Shown here in pieces: positions 8,701 through 17,702 of a stretch of 64,000 nt of DNA; the stretch's first letter is position 1; the number at the start of each line of letters is the position of its first letter. A model generated the notes under the pieces. That model searched no databases, had not been told where the DNA came from, and saw only the letters and a list, made by a program, of their open reading frames with translations. The stretch lies in NCBI RefSeq assembly GCF_037126245.1, contig NZ_CP136925.1, positions 434,001 to 498,000 of the forward strand, given 5' to 3'. Origin of the DNA: Mangrovimonas cancribranchiae (GTDB lineage: Bacteria; Bacteroidota; Bacteroidia; Flavobacteriales; Flavobacteriaceae). The position numbers and the translations under genes were made by a program.

Positions 8701-9699
8701 TCATGATTTGTTCGATAAATAACACATTAAATCTAATATTCTAGAAGAATAACCAGTTTCATTATCGTACCAACCTATAATTTTTACCATATTTCCAATT
8801 ACAGATGTCATTTCAGCATCAAATATACAAGAATTCGTATTTCCCACAATATCAATAGATACGATTGGGTCTTCGGTATATTGCAGGATATGCTTGTAAG
8901 CATTTTTAGAAGCTTCTTTAAAAGCTTTATTTATCTCTTCTATACTTACGGTTCTTTTTACATTGAATGTAATATCGGTTAAAGACCCATTAGGAACCGG
9001 AACACGAATACCACAACCTCCTATAACACTGGCTAAATCTGGAAATATTTTAGTTAATGCTTTGGCGGCTCCTGTTGTTGTAGGTACTATAGATTGTCCT
9101 GCTGCTCTAGCTCGACGAAGATCGCGATGTGGTTGATCGTGTAAACTTTGGTCGGTAGTGTAGGAGTGTACCGTTGTAATATAAGCTTGGTCAATGCCAC
9201 ATAAATCATTAATGATGTTAATCATTGGTGCGGCATTATTGGTTGTGCAAGATGCGTTAGAAACCATCGTTTCGGAACCATCTAGGATGTTGTCGTTTAC
9301 ACCAAGAACAACCATTTTAATATCATCATCTATTGGAGGAACACTTAAAATAACTCGTTTAGCGCCATTGTTTAAATGGTGTTGCAAACTTAATTTGTCT
9401 TTAAATTTACCTGTAGATTCTATAACAAAATCAATGTTATATGGCGACCAGTTTATTTGGCTAGGATGATTATTGTTTAATAAAGGAATGGATGTGCCGT
9501 TAACCAAAATATTATTTTCGGTATAGGATACATCTGCATTAAAAATACCATGAATACTATCGTATTTTAATAAATGGCTTAAGGTTTTAGCATCAGCCAA
9601 ATCGTTTATAGCAACAATCTCTATAGCAGGATGGTTTAAGGCAAGTCTAAATAAGCGTCGACCAATTCTTCCAAATCCATTAATGCCAACCCGAATCAT
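8701..9699 (-). CDS. gap: Glyceraldehyde-3-phosphate dehydrogenase, type I
   Basis: 332 residues. NAD-binding GINGFGRIGRR at the N-terminus, catalytic Cys151 in SNASCTTN, catalytic His178 in TTVHSYT, phosphate-site TTTGAAKA and the C-terminal WYDNETGYSSR are all present. It converts glyceraldehyde 3-phosphate to 1,3-bisphosphoglycerate, or the reverse. INDL after the second strand, with the Asp kept, favours NAD over NADP. Its ATG overlaps the lipA stop by one base (TAATG), so it is the second gene of a lipA-gap operon. Bacteroidota often carry more than one GAPDH, so I cannot say if this is the glycolytic or gluconeogenic copy. Confidence 0.94.
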   Translation of the reverse strand: MIRVGINGFGRIGRRLFRLALNHPAIEIVAINDLADAKTLSHLLKYDSIHGIFNADVSYTENNILVNGTSIPLLNNNHPSQINWSPYNIDFVIESTGKFKDKLSLQHHLNNGAKRVILSVPPIDDDIKMVVLGVNDNILDGSETMVSNASCTTNNAAPMINIINDLCGIDQAYITTVHSYTTDQSLHDQPHRDLRRARAAGQSIVPTTTGAAKALTKIFPDLASVIGGCGIRVPVPNGSLTDITFNVKRTVSIEEINKAFKEASKNAYKHILQYTEDPIVSIDIVGNTNSCIFDAEMTSVIGNMVKIIGWYDNETGYSSRILDLMCYLSNKS

Positions 9700-10574
9700 T
9701 AGTTGATGTGTTTTTGGGCTTTGTACGAAGATCTTACCAGAGCACTGCTTTCTACGTGACGGAAACCAAGCTCTAAACCAATCTCTTTATATTCTTGAAA
9801 TTCATCAGGTAGAATAAAACGCTTAACCGGTAAATGTTTTTTACTTGGCTGTAAATATTGACCGATGGTAACAACATCCACATCGTTTTCTCTTAAATCG
9901 TGTAGCGTTTCAATAACTTCTTCGCGTTTTTCACCTAAACCTAACATAATACCAGATTTTGTACGGCGTTGGCCTTGGCTTTTTAAGTATTTTAAGACAC
10001 CTAAACTTCTATCGTATTTTGCTTGAATACGCACATCGCGAGTTAAACGACGAACAGTTTCAATATTATGAGACACCACTTCTGGAGCAACATCTATAAT
10101 TCTATCAATATGGCGTTCTACCCCTTGAAAGTCTGGGATAAGAGTTTCTAAGGTGGTTTCTGGGTTCATGCGGCGAACAGCTTTTACGGTTTCGGCCCAC
10201 ATAATGCTTCCCATATCTTTTAAATCATCACGGTCAACACTAGTTAAAACCGCGTGTTTTATTTTCATAATTTTTATAGAACGCGCTACTTTTTCTGGTT
10301 CATCCCAATCTACCGTTTCTGGTCTTCCCGTTTTTACACCACAAAAGCCACAACTTCTTGTACATACATTTCCTAAAATCATAAAGGTTGCAGTGCCTTC
10401 ACCCCAACATTCACCCATATTTGGGCAGCTTCCCGAAGTGCAAATGGTGTTAAGGTTGTACTTGTCTACTAAACCACGTAGCTCTGTGTATTTTTTTCCA
10501 GTAGGAAGTTTTACGCGAAGCCATTTTGGTTTGCGTTCTTTTGGTAATATATTGGATGCAGTTTTTGTTTCCAT
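9699..10574 (-). CDS. lipA: Lipoyl synthase
   Basis: Radical-SAM enzyme that inserts two sulfurs into octanoyl groups on lipoyl domains. The auxiliary cluster cysteines are C45, C50 and C56 (CTSGSCPNMGEC), the radical-SAM cluster is CTRSCGFC (C71, C75, C78), and the C-terminal RSSY supplies the serine ligand. Length 291 is normal. The product serves the glycine cleavage H protein (gcvP is in this window) and 2-oxoacid dehydrogenases. A TATCTTTG promoter element lies 17 nt upstream of the ATG. Confidence 0.97.
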   Translation of the reverse strand: METKTASNILPKERKPKWLRVKLPTGKKYTELRGLVDKYNLNTICTSGSCPNMGECWGEGTATFMILGNVCTRSCGFCGVKTGRPETVDWDEPEKVARSIKIMKIKHAVLTSVDRDDLKDMGSIMWAETVKAVRRMNPETTLETLIPDFQGVERHIDRIIDVAPEVVSHNIETVRRLTRDVRIQAKYDRSLGVLKYLKSQGQRRTKSGIMLGLGEKREEVIETLHDLRENDVDVVTIGQYLQPSKKHLPVKRFILPDEFQEYKEIGLELGFRHVESSALVRSSYKAQKHIN

Positions 10575-10591
10575 AAACTAAAATGAATGTG

Positions 10592-10599
10592 CAAAGATA
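10592..10599 (-). promoter_or_regulatory. lipA-gap promoter -7 element
   Basis: TATCTTTG on the minus strand, an exact TAnnTTTG match, 17 nt upstream of the lipA ATG. A -33 TTG at the usual distance is not obvious. Confidence 0.6.
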
Positions 10600-10716
10600 T
10601 GTATAATCTTGTGTTTTTGTGTTAAAAACGTTGTAAGGATTGTTCTTAACATTAATTTAACATGGTTTTACGTGTATATATATATTGTTGGATATTAATC
10701 ATTTAAATTTCAAATT

Positions 10717-10936
10717 ATGAAAAAAGTATTTTTGTTATTTTTTGTATGCTTTTTTTGCGTCCTATACTGGAATCAAAGAGAAGAGCAATAACCACTTGAC
10801 TTTTGAGAAGAAAAAGCCATACAACCTTACTTATTCTATTAACATACCTGGTTGTGTTTATAATGGTACCTATTCAGGTTGGTGTAGTCGAGCTGAGTGG
10901 GAATATTTTTATGAAGATGTCGTAGAGGCTTGTTAG
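10717..10936 (+). pseudogene. Small secreted Cys-containing peptide gene, frameshifted
   Basis: An ATG at 10717 begins a clear signal peptide (MKKVFLLFFVCFF), but this frame stops after 24 codons. The +1 frame continues open to a TAG at 10934-10936 with a Cys-containing mature part (NIPGCVYNGTYSGWC...VVEAC). Removing one T from the T7 run at 10750-10756 would join them into a 72-residue secreted peptide with a natural cleavage context (CFFASYTG). This may be a real pseudogene, a slippery phase-variable tract, or a sequencing error in the homopolymer. I do not recognise the family. A terminator follows 20 nt later, and the GLPGLI gene begins beyond it. Confidence 0.55.
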
Positions 10937-10956
10937 TGTTTAAGATATTTTTCATG

Positions 10957-10986
10957 AAAGGTAGAGGCTAAAGTTTCTACCTTTTT
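10957..10986 (+). terminator. Intrinsic terminator after the small peptide gene
   Basis: Perfect 9-bp stem AAAGGTAGA / TCTACCTTT with a 10-nt loop (10966-10975), ending in a T run to 10986. Its presence supports the view that the small frame upstream was a transcribed gene of its own. Confidence 0.75.
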
Positions 10987-11010
10987 ATATTTTTAATTTA
11001 TTGGAACTAA

Positions 11011-11853
11011 ATGAAAAAACATGTCACTACTTTCATAAGTATTTTATTTTGTTTATTGATTTATTCACAAAATAAACAAGGAAAAGTTATTTATGAATTT
11101 GATGTTAATTTAGAAGATTATTTGGATAACTATGCTTATAAAGCAGAGTTGATTTTTGATACGGAGCAAACACATTTTGTATATAACTCTATTCAGTTAG
11201 AAGGTAAGTCTAGTGTTGATTTTGACACAGAAATAAAACATAAAGAAAATCATTTTGCTAGTGTGCGTCGTATTTTTGAGAATAATGGGTTAATTGTTCA
11301 TCATGATTTAAGTACGAAAAGAATAATTTCAAAAGTCTTATTAGCAAATAAGTATTTAGTGTTAGTAAAACAGGATAGTATAAAATTTAATTGGAACATA
11401 ACTAACACACAAAAAAAAATAGGCGAGTATAAAGCGTATAAAGCATATACCGATTATATGGGAAGAGTTTATGAGGCTTGGTTTACGTACGAAATTCCGC
11501 TGCCAATTGGCCCATGGAAATTTAGTGGTTTACCAGGGTTAATACTTGAAGTTAAAGATGAATATAATCAAATAATAATTAATTTTAAAAAGCTTGTTTA
11601 CCCTATAAAGAAGGCAAGAGTATTTACAAAACCAACAGGCGGTGAAGAAATGAAACTAGAAGAGTTTTTAGAGGAAAATTATAGGTTGTATTTGTCACAA
11701 ATTGAAACAGCAAAAGCTGTAATGGCTGCTAGAAATATTAAAGTAAATAATACATTTAAACCTCTGCCATATTATTCAATCGAGTTTTTGCCCAAGCAAG
11801 AATTTTTATTAGAAGAATTATTTAATTGTGAAGATAGTCAGGATAAAAAATAA
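11011..11853 (+). CDS. GLPGLI family protein
   Basis: 280 residues. An N-terminal signal peptide (to about LLIYSQ) is followed by a mostly beta-strand protein that contains the name-giving motif in WKFSGLPGLILEV (about residues 169-181). GLPGLI proteins occur in Bacteroidota, are exported, and often sit next to a TonB-receptor-like gene, as here; their biochemical role is unknown. The 3' end overlaps the next gene by 26 nt, so they are translated from one transcript. The AT content of this and the next gene looks higher than in flanking housekeeping genes. Confidence 0.88.
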   Translation: MKKHVTTFISILFCLLIYSQNKQGKVIYEFDVNLEDYLDNYAYKAELIFDTEQTHFVYNSIQLEGKSSVDFDTEIKHKENHFASVRRIFENNGLIVHHDLSTKRIISKVLLANKYLVLVKQDSIKFNWNITNTQKKIGEYKAYKAYTDYMGRVYEAWFTYEIPLPIGPWKFSGLPGLILEVKDEYNQIIINFKKLVYPIKKARVFTKPTGGEEMKLEEFLEENYRLYLSQIETAKAVMAARNIKVNNTFKPLPYYSIEFLPKQEFLLEELFNCEDSQDKK

Positions 11854-14467
11854 AAGTGTCTTTCTGCTAATTTTTATTTTTATACAATTACATTCTTTTT
11901 CTCAAGAGCGTTTTATTTTCAAAGGTAAAATTGTAGATACTTTAGGTGTTCCAGTTTCTAATGCTAATATTTTAGTTAATAATATAAATGGGGAACGAGT
12001 TAGTTTTTCAAAATCAGATCATTCAGGTTCTTTTCACTTTGATTTAAAAAAACAATCTACAAATTACATTTTTGAAATTAGTAGTTTAGAACATCAACAC
12101 ACTAGTTTTATATTAACTCCTGAAAATCAGGTTGCTCAAAAAAAGGAGTTTAAACTTAAGATGAGAGGTGAAATTTTGAGTGAGGTATTAATTTCTGTTA
12201 AACAAAAAATTAGAAAAAAAAATGACACTATAGTCTATGATGCTACTCAATATGTGAAAAAAAATGATAATGCAGTTGAAGACTTAATAAAACGATTACC
12301 TGGTATAAAAATTGATTCTGATGGAGGCATTTCAGTAAATGGAAAAGCAATATCTAAAATATTAGTAGAAGGTAATGATTTGTTTTCGGAAAACTATAAA
12401 ATAATTTCTAAAAGCCTAAACCCTAATGCTGTAAACGAAATTGAGATCTTAAATAATTACAATGACAATTTAATATTAAAGCAAATAAGTCGTTCAGATA
12501 ATGTTGCTTTGAATTTAAAATTTAAGGATAGTATAAAAAACCAAATAGTCGGAGATGTTAAGTTAGGTTTAGGTGTTCCTAAAAAGACCAATAATAAATT
12601 GGACGCAATGTTGTTGAATTCCAAAACGAATTTTTATACCACAAACACATTTAACAATACAGGTTCTAGATCGAATAAATTATTTAATGACACTTCTTTT
12701 GAAAATAATAACATTAACAGATTGTCGGAATATAGAAAAAAAGCTAATTATTTAATCAGGGATGATGACATTAATCTACCCAAAGAAATTGATGAAACAA
12801 ATATAAATGATAATAATTCTTTGCTAAATGCATTAGGTGCTTCTCAAAATATAAATGAAAAACTTACTATAAATGCACTAGTTTTTTATAGTGACGATAA
12901 GATATTAAAAAAATCAAATAAGTTGACAGAGTTTAATGCCCAAAGCTCTTTAACAATTTTTGAAAATAAAAGTATAAAATCGAAAACTAACTTAAAAAAT
13001 GTTGATTTAAAACTAAAAAATATTATCAGTACAAATAAATTACTAAATGTAGATTTTAGACTATATAAAGAAGAATCTAATTCAAATGATAAAATCCTAG
13101 GTGTAAACCAAAACTTTCATAGTAATTTAAAAAATGAAGATGTTTACTTCTCTCAACATATGGATTATACGGTTAAAATAACTGATAATGCGGCTATTTT
13201 ATTTGAGAATAATTTCACAAAAAACGCAAAAAAACAACATTATAATCTAGTTAATCAAATCATAGAAAACAATTCTTATAGTAACTTGGTTCAGAATTAC
13301 AAAAATGAATTTTCGCTTTTTGAATTTGGGGCATATTATATTTCAAAAAAACTAAATTTTCAATTAGGCTATTCTAATTTTAAAGAGTCTTTAATTTCTA
13401 ATTTTTATAAAGAAAATGTTTCACAATTAGATAATAATATAAGTAATGATGAAAGCTTAAAAAACATAAGGTTATCAGCTTTTGGTTCGTATGAACATAA
13501 TTTTTATAATAAAGTAAACTTATTAGTTGGACTTTCATGTATATACGATAAAAACCAAGTTATTAATAGAGACAATAATAACTTGTTGTATTTGATGCCT
13601 AAAATTAAAATAACATTTAAAACTAGATTATTGGGTAAAACAGTTTTAAACTATAATTATAAAAATAATTATCCTAATTTAAAGGACTTATATGGAAATT
13701 ATATATTGATAGATAATAGAAGTTTTTTTAAAGGAAGTGATACTTACTTAAGGCAAAGAGAGCACTCAATATCTTTGGCTCATTATTACAGTAATTGGAA
13801 AAAACAATATCATTTAAATATATTATTTGATATAAATTATAAGACAAATGGTGTAGTAACTTCTCTAACTACAAATAGTCCTTATCTTTTTTATAATAAA
13901 AACTTTGGGAAATCCATTAATAGGTTTTTATTAAAAGCAAATTGGTCTAAATATATACCTAAATTAAAGTCTTCAATAGGATTAAGTGTATACAATCTTA
14001 CAAGAAATTATCAAACTTCACTTAATTCTACAACCTCAGATGTTAGAAATTCAATGTTTAATATTGGTTTTAGTTATGCTAGCCTGTTTAAGTCAAAAGT
14101 TAATTTTAAAACAGGTGTTAATGTAGAGACAAATAATAATAAGTTAAAATCTATTAAGAATACTAGTACAACTAAGAGGCTAAAGTCGTATTTTGATGTT
14201 GAGTATGACATTGGGGAAAATTATTTTGTTAGTTTAAGTTCAAACCAACTATATCCTTATTCAAACTCTAACAATAAGCAAGTTTATAATTTTATCAATG
14301 CGTCTTTACTTTTTGATATAAAAAACTTGAAGTTTAATTTGTCGTGTCAAAATTTATTAAATCATAAATCTATTGAAGAGATTACAATTATAGATTTTCA
14401 AAAAACTAAAGAAAACCTGTTTCTTATTAATCGCTTTGTATTGCTAGAGGCTAAATGGAATTTTTAG
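11828..14467 (+). CDS. TonB-dependent receptor-like outer membrane protein
   Basis: 879 residues from a GTG at 11828. Order: signal peptide (about 1-26), carboxypeptidase-regulatory-like beta-sandwich (about 27-105: FKGKIVDTLGVPVSNANILV), a plug-like domain (about 130-230: DLIKRLPGIKIDSDGGISVN, then KILVEGNDLF), and a long Asn/Lys/Ser-rich beta-barrel ending in an aromatic residue (EAKWNF). The final Phe is typical of outer-membrane barrels. The ligand is unknown; pairing with GLPGLI and a small secreted peptide suggests peptide or protein handling at the outer membrane (inference). Codon use is strongly AA/AT biased, consistent with acquired or fast-evolving DNA. Confidence 0.82.
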   Translation: MKIVRIKNKSVFLLIFIFIQLHSFSQERFIFKGKIVDTLGVPVSNANILVNNINGERVSFSKSDHSGSFHFDLKKQSTNYIFEISSLEHQHTSFILTPENQVAQKKEFKLKMRGEILSEVLISVKQKIRKKNDTIVYDATQYVKKNDNAVEDLIKRLPGIKIDSDGGISVNGKAISKILVEGNDLFSENYKIISKSLNPNAVNEIEILNNYNDNLILKQISRSDNVALNLKFKDSIKNQIVGDVKLGLGVPKKTNNKLDAMLLNSKTNFYTTNTFNNTGSRSNKLFNDTSFENNNINRLSEYRKKANYLIRDDDINLPKEIDETNINDNNSLLNALGASQNINEKLTINALVFYSDDKILKKSNKLTEFNAQSSLTIFENKSIKSKTNLKNVDLKLKNIISTNKLLNVDFRLYKEESNSNDKILGVNQNFHSNLKNEDVYFSQHMDYTVKITDNAAILFENNFTKNAKKQHYNLVNQIIENNSYSNLVQNYKNEFSLFEFGAYYISKKLNFQLGYSNFKESLISNFYKENVSQLDNNISNDESLKNIRLSAFGSYEHNFYNKVNLLVGLSCIYDKNQVINRDNNNLLYLMPKIKITFKTRLLGKTVLNYNYKNNYPNLKDLYGNYILIDNRSFFKGSDTYLRQREHSISLAHYYSNWKKQYHLNILFDINYKTNGVVTSLTTNSPYLFYNKNFGKSINRFLLKANWSKYIPKLKSSIGLSVYNLTRNYQTSLNSTTSDVRNSMFNIGFSYASLFKSKVNFKTGVNVETNNNKLKSIKNTSTTKRLKSYFDVEYDIGENYFVSLSSNQLYPYSNSNNKQVYNFINASLLFDIKNLKFNLSCQNLLNHKSIEEITIIDFQKTKENLFLINRFVLLEAKWNF

Positions 14468-14487
14468 TGATAATTCTCATAACTATG

Positions 14488-15702
14488 CTAAATGGTTGTT
14501 AAGTACCAAACACTAAAACCAATCAAAAATATTATGCTAATCCAACTAAATATATGCATTGTTTTTGAAGGTCGCCAAGCTTGTGGTGTATGTTTGCTAC
14601 TAATAAGCTTGTAATTTAAAATAGCATAGAAAGGTGCTGTTAAAAACGATAATATTGTAGCGATTTCAATAAGTGTACCCATTTCAGAAAGAAATAAGAA
14701 GAAAATAGCTAAGGTGCCAATGGTTAATAATAATATCCAAAATAGATAGCCCTTTTTGTGATTTTTGCTAAAGAGTAGCGAGGTGGTTTTATCCATGGCT
14801 CTTGGTGAAGCATCTAAGGTTGTTAAGGTGGTGCTAAACATGGTTGTAAAAGCGGCAATACCAATAAGCCAATACGCCCAATGTCCAAGACTGTCTGTGT
14901 ACATTGTAATGAGTTGGTTAGAAAATACTGCTGCCGAACTACTAAAACTCACGTTAGATTGATGCATAACTAAAGCGCCTAAAGCAAGAAAGCACAACCC
15001 AATTATAATAGTGCTAAAAAAGCCTACATTAAAATCGAATAATGCTGTTTTAGGTTCTAAAGAAGCATCCATTTTTTTCTTTTCTAACGACCATAACGAA
15101 TGCCATACCGAAATATCTAAAGGTGCGGGCATCCACCCCATAAAAGCAATTAAAAAAGCAATGCCAACCGTATCGTTAGGAATAATTTGAGAGAAAGACA
15201 GTGTTTCATTTGTGTTTGAAGTAGCCATTACAACTGCAGCTATGGTGCTTATGGTTAGAGTGACGACAATAACTTTCATTAATTTGTCTAAGAACGCATA
15301 GCGTCCTTTAAGTAAAATACCCAAACATGTAGCAAGTACTAACAATGTCCAATATTCAATAGGCCAATCTAAGCCAAACAGCGTTTTTCCTAAGCCTGCT
15401 GTAACGATAGTAACAGCTGTTTGAATGGTAAACATAGTGGCGAATGTGATAATAAAATAAGCTATTAAAACACCATTGCCTAATCTTTTGTAGCCGTCTA
15501 AAAGGCTTTCTCCAGTTGCTGTTGCATAGCGAGGGCCAAATTGAAAAAACGGATATTTTATAATGTTTATTAATAGCAATGCCCAGATTAACCCAAAACC
15601 AAAGTCGGCACCAGCTCTTGTAGATTGTACCAAGTGCGATACGCCAATGGCAGCACCAGCAAACAGCAAACCAGGACCTAAAGATTTAAACCGAAGCATC
15701 AT
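14488..15702 (-). CDS. Nramp-like metal transporter family protein, divergent
   Basis: 404 residues with about 11 hydrophobic helices and an Nramp-like opening (LGPGLLFAGAAIGVSHLVQS). Canonical Nramp proteins bind metal through DPGN in helix 1 and MPH in helix 6; here the matching places read GAAIGVSH and GWMPAPLDIS, so both signatures are altered. It is therefore an Nramp-superfamily member with unknown substrate, and Mn2+/Fe2+ transport should not be assumed. The start MM overlaps the stop of the upstream sigma gene by 4 nt, indicating translational coupling. Confidence 0.75.
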   Translation of the reverse strand: MMLRFKSLGPGLLFAGAAIGVSHLVQSTRAGADFGFGLIWALLLINIIKYPFFQFGPRYATATGESLLDGYKRLGNGVLIAYFIITFATMFTIQTAVTIVTAGLGKTLFGLDWPIEYWTLLVLATCLGILLKGRYAFLDKLMKVIVVTLTISTIAAVVMATSNTNETLSFSQIIPNDTVGIAFLIAFMGWMPAPLDISVWHSLWSLEKKKMDASLEPKTALFDFNVGFFSTIIIGLCFLALGALVMHQSNVSFSSSAAVFSNQLITMYTDSLGHWAYWLIGIAAFTTMFSTTLTTLDASPRAMDKTTSLLFSKNHKKGYLFWILLLTIGTLAIFFLFLSEMGTLIEIATILSFLTAPFYAILNYKLISSKHTPQAWRPSKTMHIFSWISIIFLIGFSVWYLTTI

Positions 15703-16247
15703 TTTTTCTTAATAATTTCAGCTAAAAGTTTTTTAGCACGAAGCAGTTTTACTTTTACATTATTAATGGGTTCGTCAAGTTCTTTAGAAATTTCCTTGTA
15801 GCTTAATTCTTGAAAATACCTAAGATTAATAACTTTTTGGTAATGTGGTTTTAGTTTTTTGATGTCGCGAAGCAACTTAGCCAAATTTTGCTCTTTGATA
15901 AGTTTATCTTCAGCTGTTGGAGACTCGTCGGCAATGGCAAAATACTCATCTTCTACATGTTTGTTTGCAGTACTTTCAATAGAAGATTTTTGCTTTCTCA
16001 ATAAGTCTATATGAATGTTTTTTGAAATGGCAATTAGCCACGTCTTAAAAACATAATTATCATTATAGGTGTCTATTTTATCAAAAGCTTTTGAAAAGGT
16101 TTGTATGGTAATATCTTCGGCATCATTTTCATTTTGAGTACGCTTTAATTGAAAGCCATAAACATCGTTCCAATAAGTGTCTAACAAGTAGTTAAATGCT
16201 ATTTGGTCGTTCTTTTTTGCTTTTTCAATAGCGTCTTTTATTTCCAA
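15699..16247 (-). CDS. ECF-type RNA polymerase sigma factor
   Basis: 182 residues with sigma region 2 (NDAEDITIQTFSKAFDKI and FKTWLIAISKNIHIDLLRK) and region 4 (YFQELSYKEISKELDEPINN followed by VKVKLLRAKKLL). No in-frame ATG is near; the most likely start is TTG 16247, 10 nt inside the glycosyltransferase 3' end. It is sandwiched, with overlaps, between a glycosyltransferase and the Nramp-like transporter, and no anti-sigma gene is adjacent, which is unusual for this family. Confidence 0.9.
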   Translation of the reverse strand: MEIKDAIEKAKKNDQIAFNYLLDTYWNDVYGFQLKRTQNENDAEDITIQTFSKAFDKIDTYNDNYVFKTWLIAISKNIHIDLLRKQKSSIESTANKHVEDEYFAIADESPTAEDKLIKEQNLAKLLRDIKKLKPHYQKVINLRYFQELSYKEISKELDEPINNVKVKLLRAKKLLAEIIKKK

Positions 16248-17350
16248 TGATGAGGTTTTGAGATGAGATTTTTTATAAAGATAACCATTTGCATACTAAT
16301 TAAAAACAATTCTAGAATAGGTAATATAGCTAAAAGCCCTTTTTCATTTAGTTTTTTAGATGTTTTTCCTAGTATTAAATATAGAAGCAAAAACCTAAAA
16401 AGAACTAACGATAGGACAATAGGCCAATTAAAAGTTGTTAGTAATAAAGCAATGGCCAATCCCCAAAACAAGAATTGCGATGCATAGAATGTAGATAGTA
16501 AAATTTTATGTTTTAACTTATAGCGATGTGCTGTGCTTATGTGTCGTCTTTTTTGTAGCACCCAATCTTTAAAGGTAGTTTTTGGTAGCGACTCTGTAAA
16601 GCTGGTTTTTGTTACGCAAATTGCTGTGTTTTTTCCAGTAGCAATTTCGTTTATAAACAAATCGTCATCGCCAGAATTAATATCAATATGATTCATAAAC
16701 CCTCTGGCGTCGTAAAAGGTTTCGCTTCGGTAGGCTAAATTTCTGCCAACCGCCATATAAGGCATGCCAAGACTTGCATAAGAAAAATATTGCGTAGCAG
16801 TAAGTAAGGTTTCAAACCTAATTAGCATATTTAAAAAGGAGCCTTTTATGCGTTTATAAGCGCCGTAGCCAATAACGATGGTTTTTGTATGACTAAAATG
16901 CGAACTCATATCACTTATCCATTTATTGGATACAGGTTTACAGTCGGCATCTGTAAAAAGTAAAGTGTTGTTTTTTGCAGCTTTAATACCCAATGTTAAA
17001 GCGTATTTTTTGTTGGCCCAAAACGCTTCAATGTTTCTAACATTTACAATTTTAATATTGTTGTATTGTTTTTCGAATTGTTCCATAACATCAAGAGTGT
17101 GATCTCTGGAGCTATCATTAATTAAAATAACCTCGAAATTTGGGTAATCTTGTTCTAAAATTGAAGGCAGAAAGTTTTGAAGATTTTCAGCCTCGTTTTT
17201 GGCACAAATAATAACCGAAACCGGAATAGTTTTGGCCTTTTTATGTTTGATTTTCTCAAAAGCAAATTTTGAAAAAATCCCTAAATAAAATACAGTTTGT
17301 ATGCACACTACTACTATAAAGCTGTAGAATACGATATCTATAAACTGCAT
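16238..17350 (-). CDS. Membrane-associated family 2 glycosyltransferase
   Basis: 370 residues. An N-terminal membrane helix (about 5-30) precedes a GT-A fold: PVSVIICAKNEAENLQNFLP, VILINDSSRDHT, the metal-binding LLFTDADCKP, and SGDDDLFINEIA, with QKRRH standing for the QxxRW-type acceptor motif. Two or three hydrophobic helices close the C-terminus. This arrangement is typical of processive or lipid-linked sugar transferases. The 3' end overlaps the sigma gene by 10 nt; the 67-residue Cys-rich gene lies 6 nt upstream. Confidence 0.88.
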   Translation of the reverse strand: MQFIDIVFYSFIVVVCIQTVFYLGIFSKFAFEKIKHKKAKTIPVSVIICAKNEAENLQNFLPSILEQDYPNFEVILINDSSRDHTLDVMEQFEKQYNNIKIVNVRNIEAFWANKKYALTLGIKAAKNNTLLFTDADCKPVSNKWISDMSSHFSHTKTIVIGYGAYKRIKGSFLNMLIRFETLLTATQYFSYASLGMPYMAVGRNLAYRSETFYDARGFMNHIDINSGDDDLFINEIATGKNTAICVTKTSFTESLPKTTFKDWVLQKRRHISTAHRYKLKHKILLSTFYASQFLFWGLAIALLLTTFNWPIVLSLVLFRFLLLYLILGKTSKKLNEKGLLAILPILELFLISMQMVIFIKNLISKPHHWK

Positions 17351-17356
17351 TGAAGC

Positions 17357-17560
17357 TTACGAGTGTTGAGGTTCGTTACAAGAGTCGAATTGATCTGGAG
17401 TTTTTCCACAGAATCCACAAGCGTCGCCATTTTTGTTAAGCATCGGGTTTTGGCTAGCGCAAGTTCCTGCAAATTTACCGTCTTTTTTAGCCCATATTTT
17501 TATAGCAATACCAGCAACTCCAAGTCCTAATAAAAGTAATGTAATCAATAAAAGTTTCAT
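17357..17560 (-). CDS. Small membrane or secreted protein with Cys cluster
   Basis: 67 residues from ATG 17560; a TTG 18 nt farther upstream is less likely. One N-terminal hydrophobic helix (MKLLLITLLLLGLGVAGIAI) is followed by a short soluble tail with four cysteines (GTCASQ, DACGFCGK, DSCNEP), including CGFC. Similar short proteins are common beside glycosyltransferase genes in Flavobacteriaceae and have no assigned function. The CxxC could bind metal or act as a redox pair. It is the first gene of the overlapping run with the glycosyltransferase, sigma factor and transporter. Confidence 0.75.
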   Translation of the reverse strand: MKLLLITLLLLGLGVAGIAIKIWAKKDGKFAGTCASQNPMLNKNGDACGFCGKTPDQFDSCNEPQHS

Positions 17561-17702
17561 AGTCGAAATTTTATGCAAAGGTACAATTTTTACAGCTGAA
17601 AAACATAATTACATTATAGTATTTAAGTGTGTAGAAAAATTAAAATGTGACTTATTATAATATTCTGTATCTTAGAAGTATACAATATTAACTTTTTATA
17701 TT

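Noticed and set aside
10153-10581. 142-codon plus-strand open frame opposite lipA
   Set aside because: Complement of conserved lipoyl synthase codons, no promoter, no recognisable domain.
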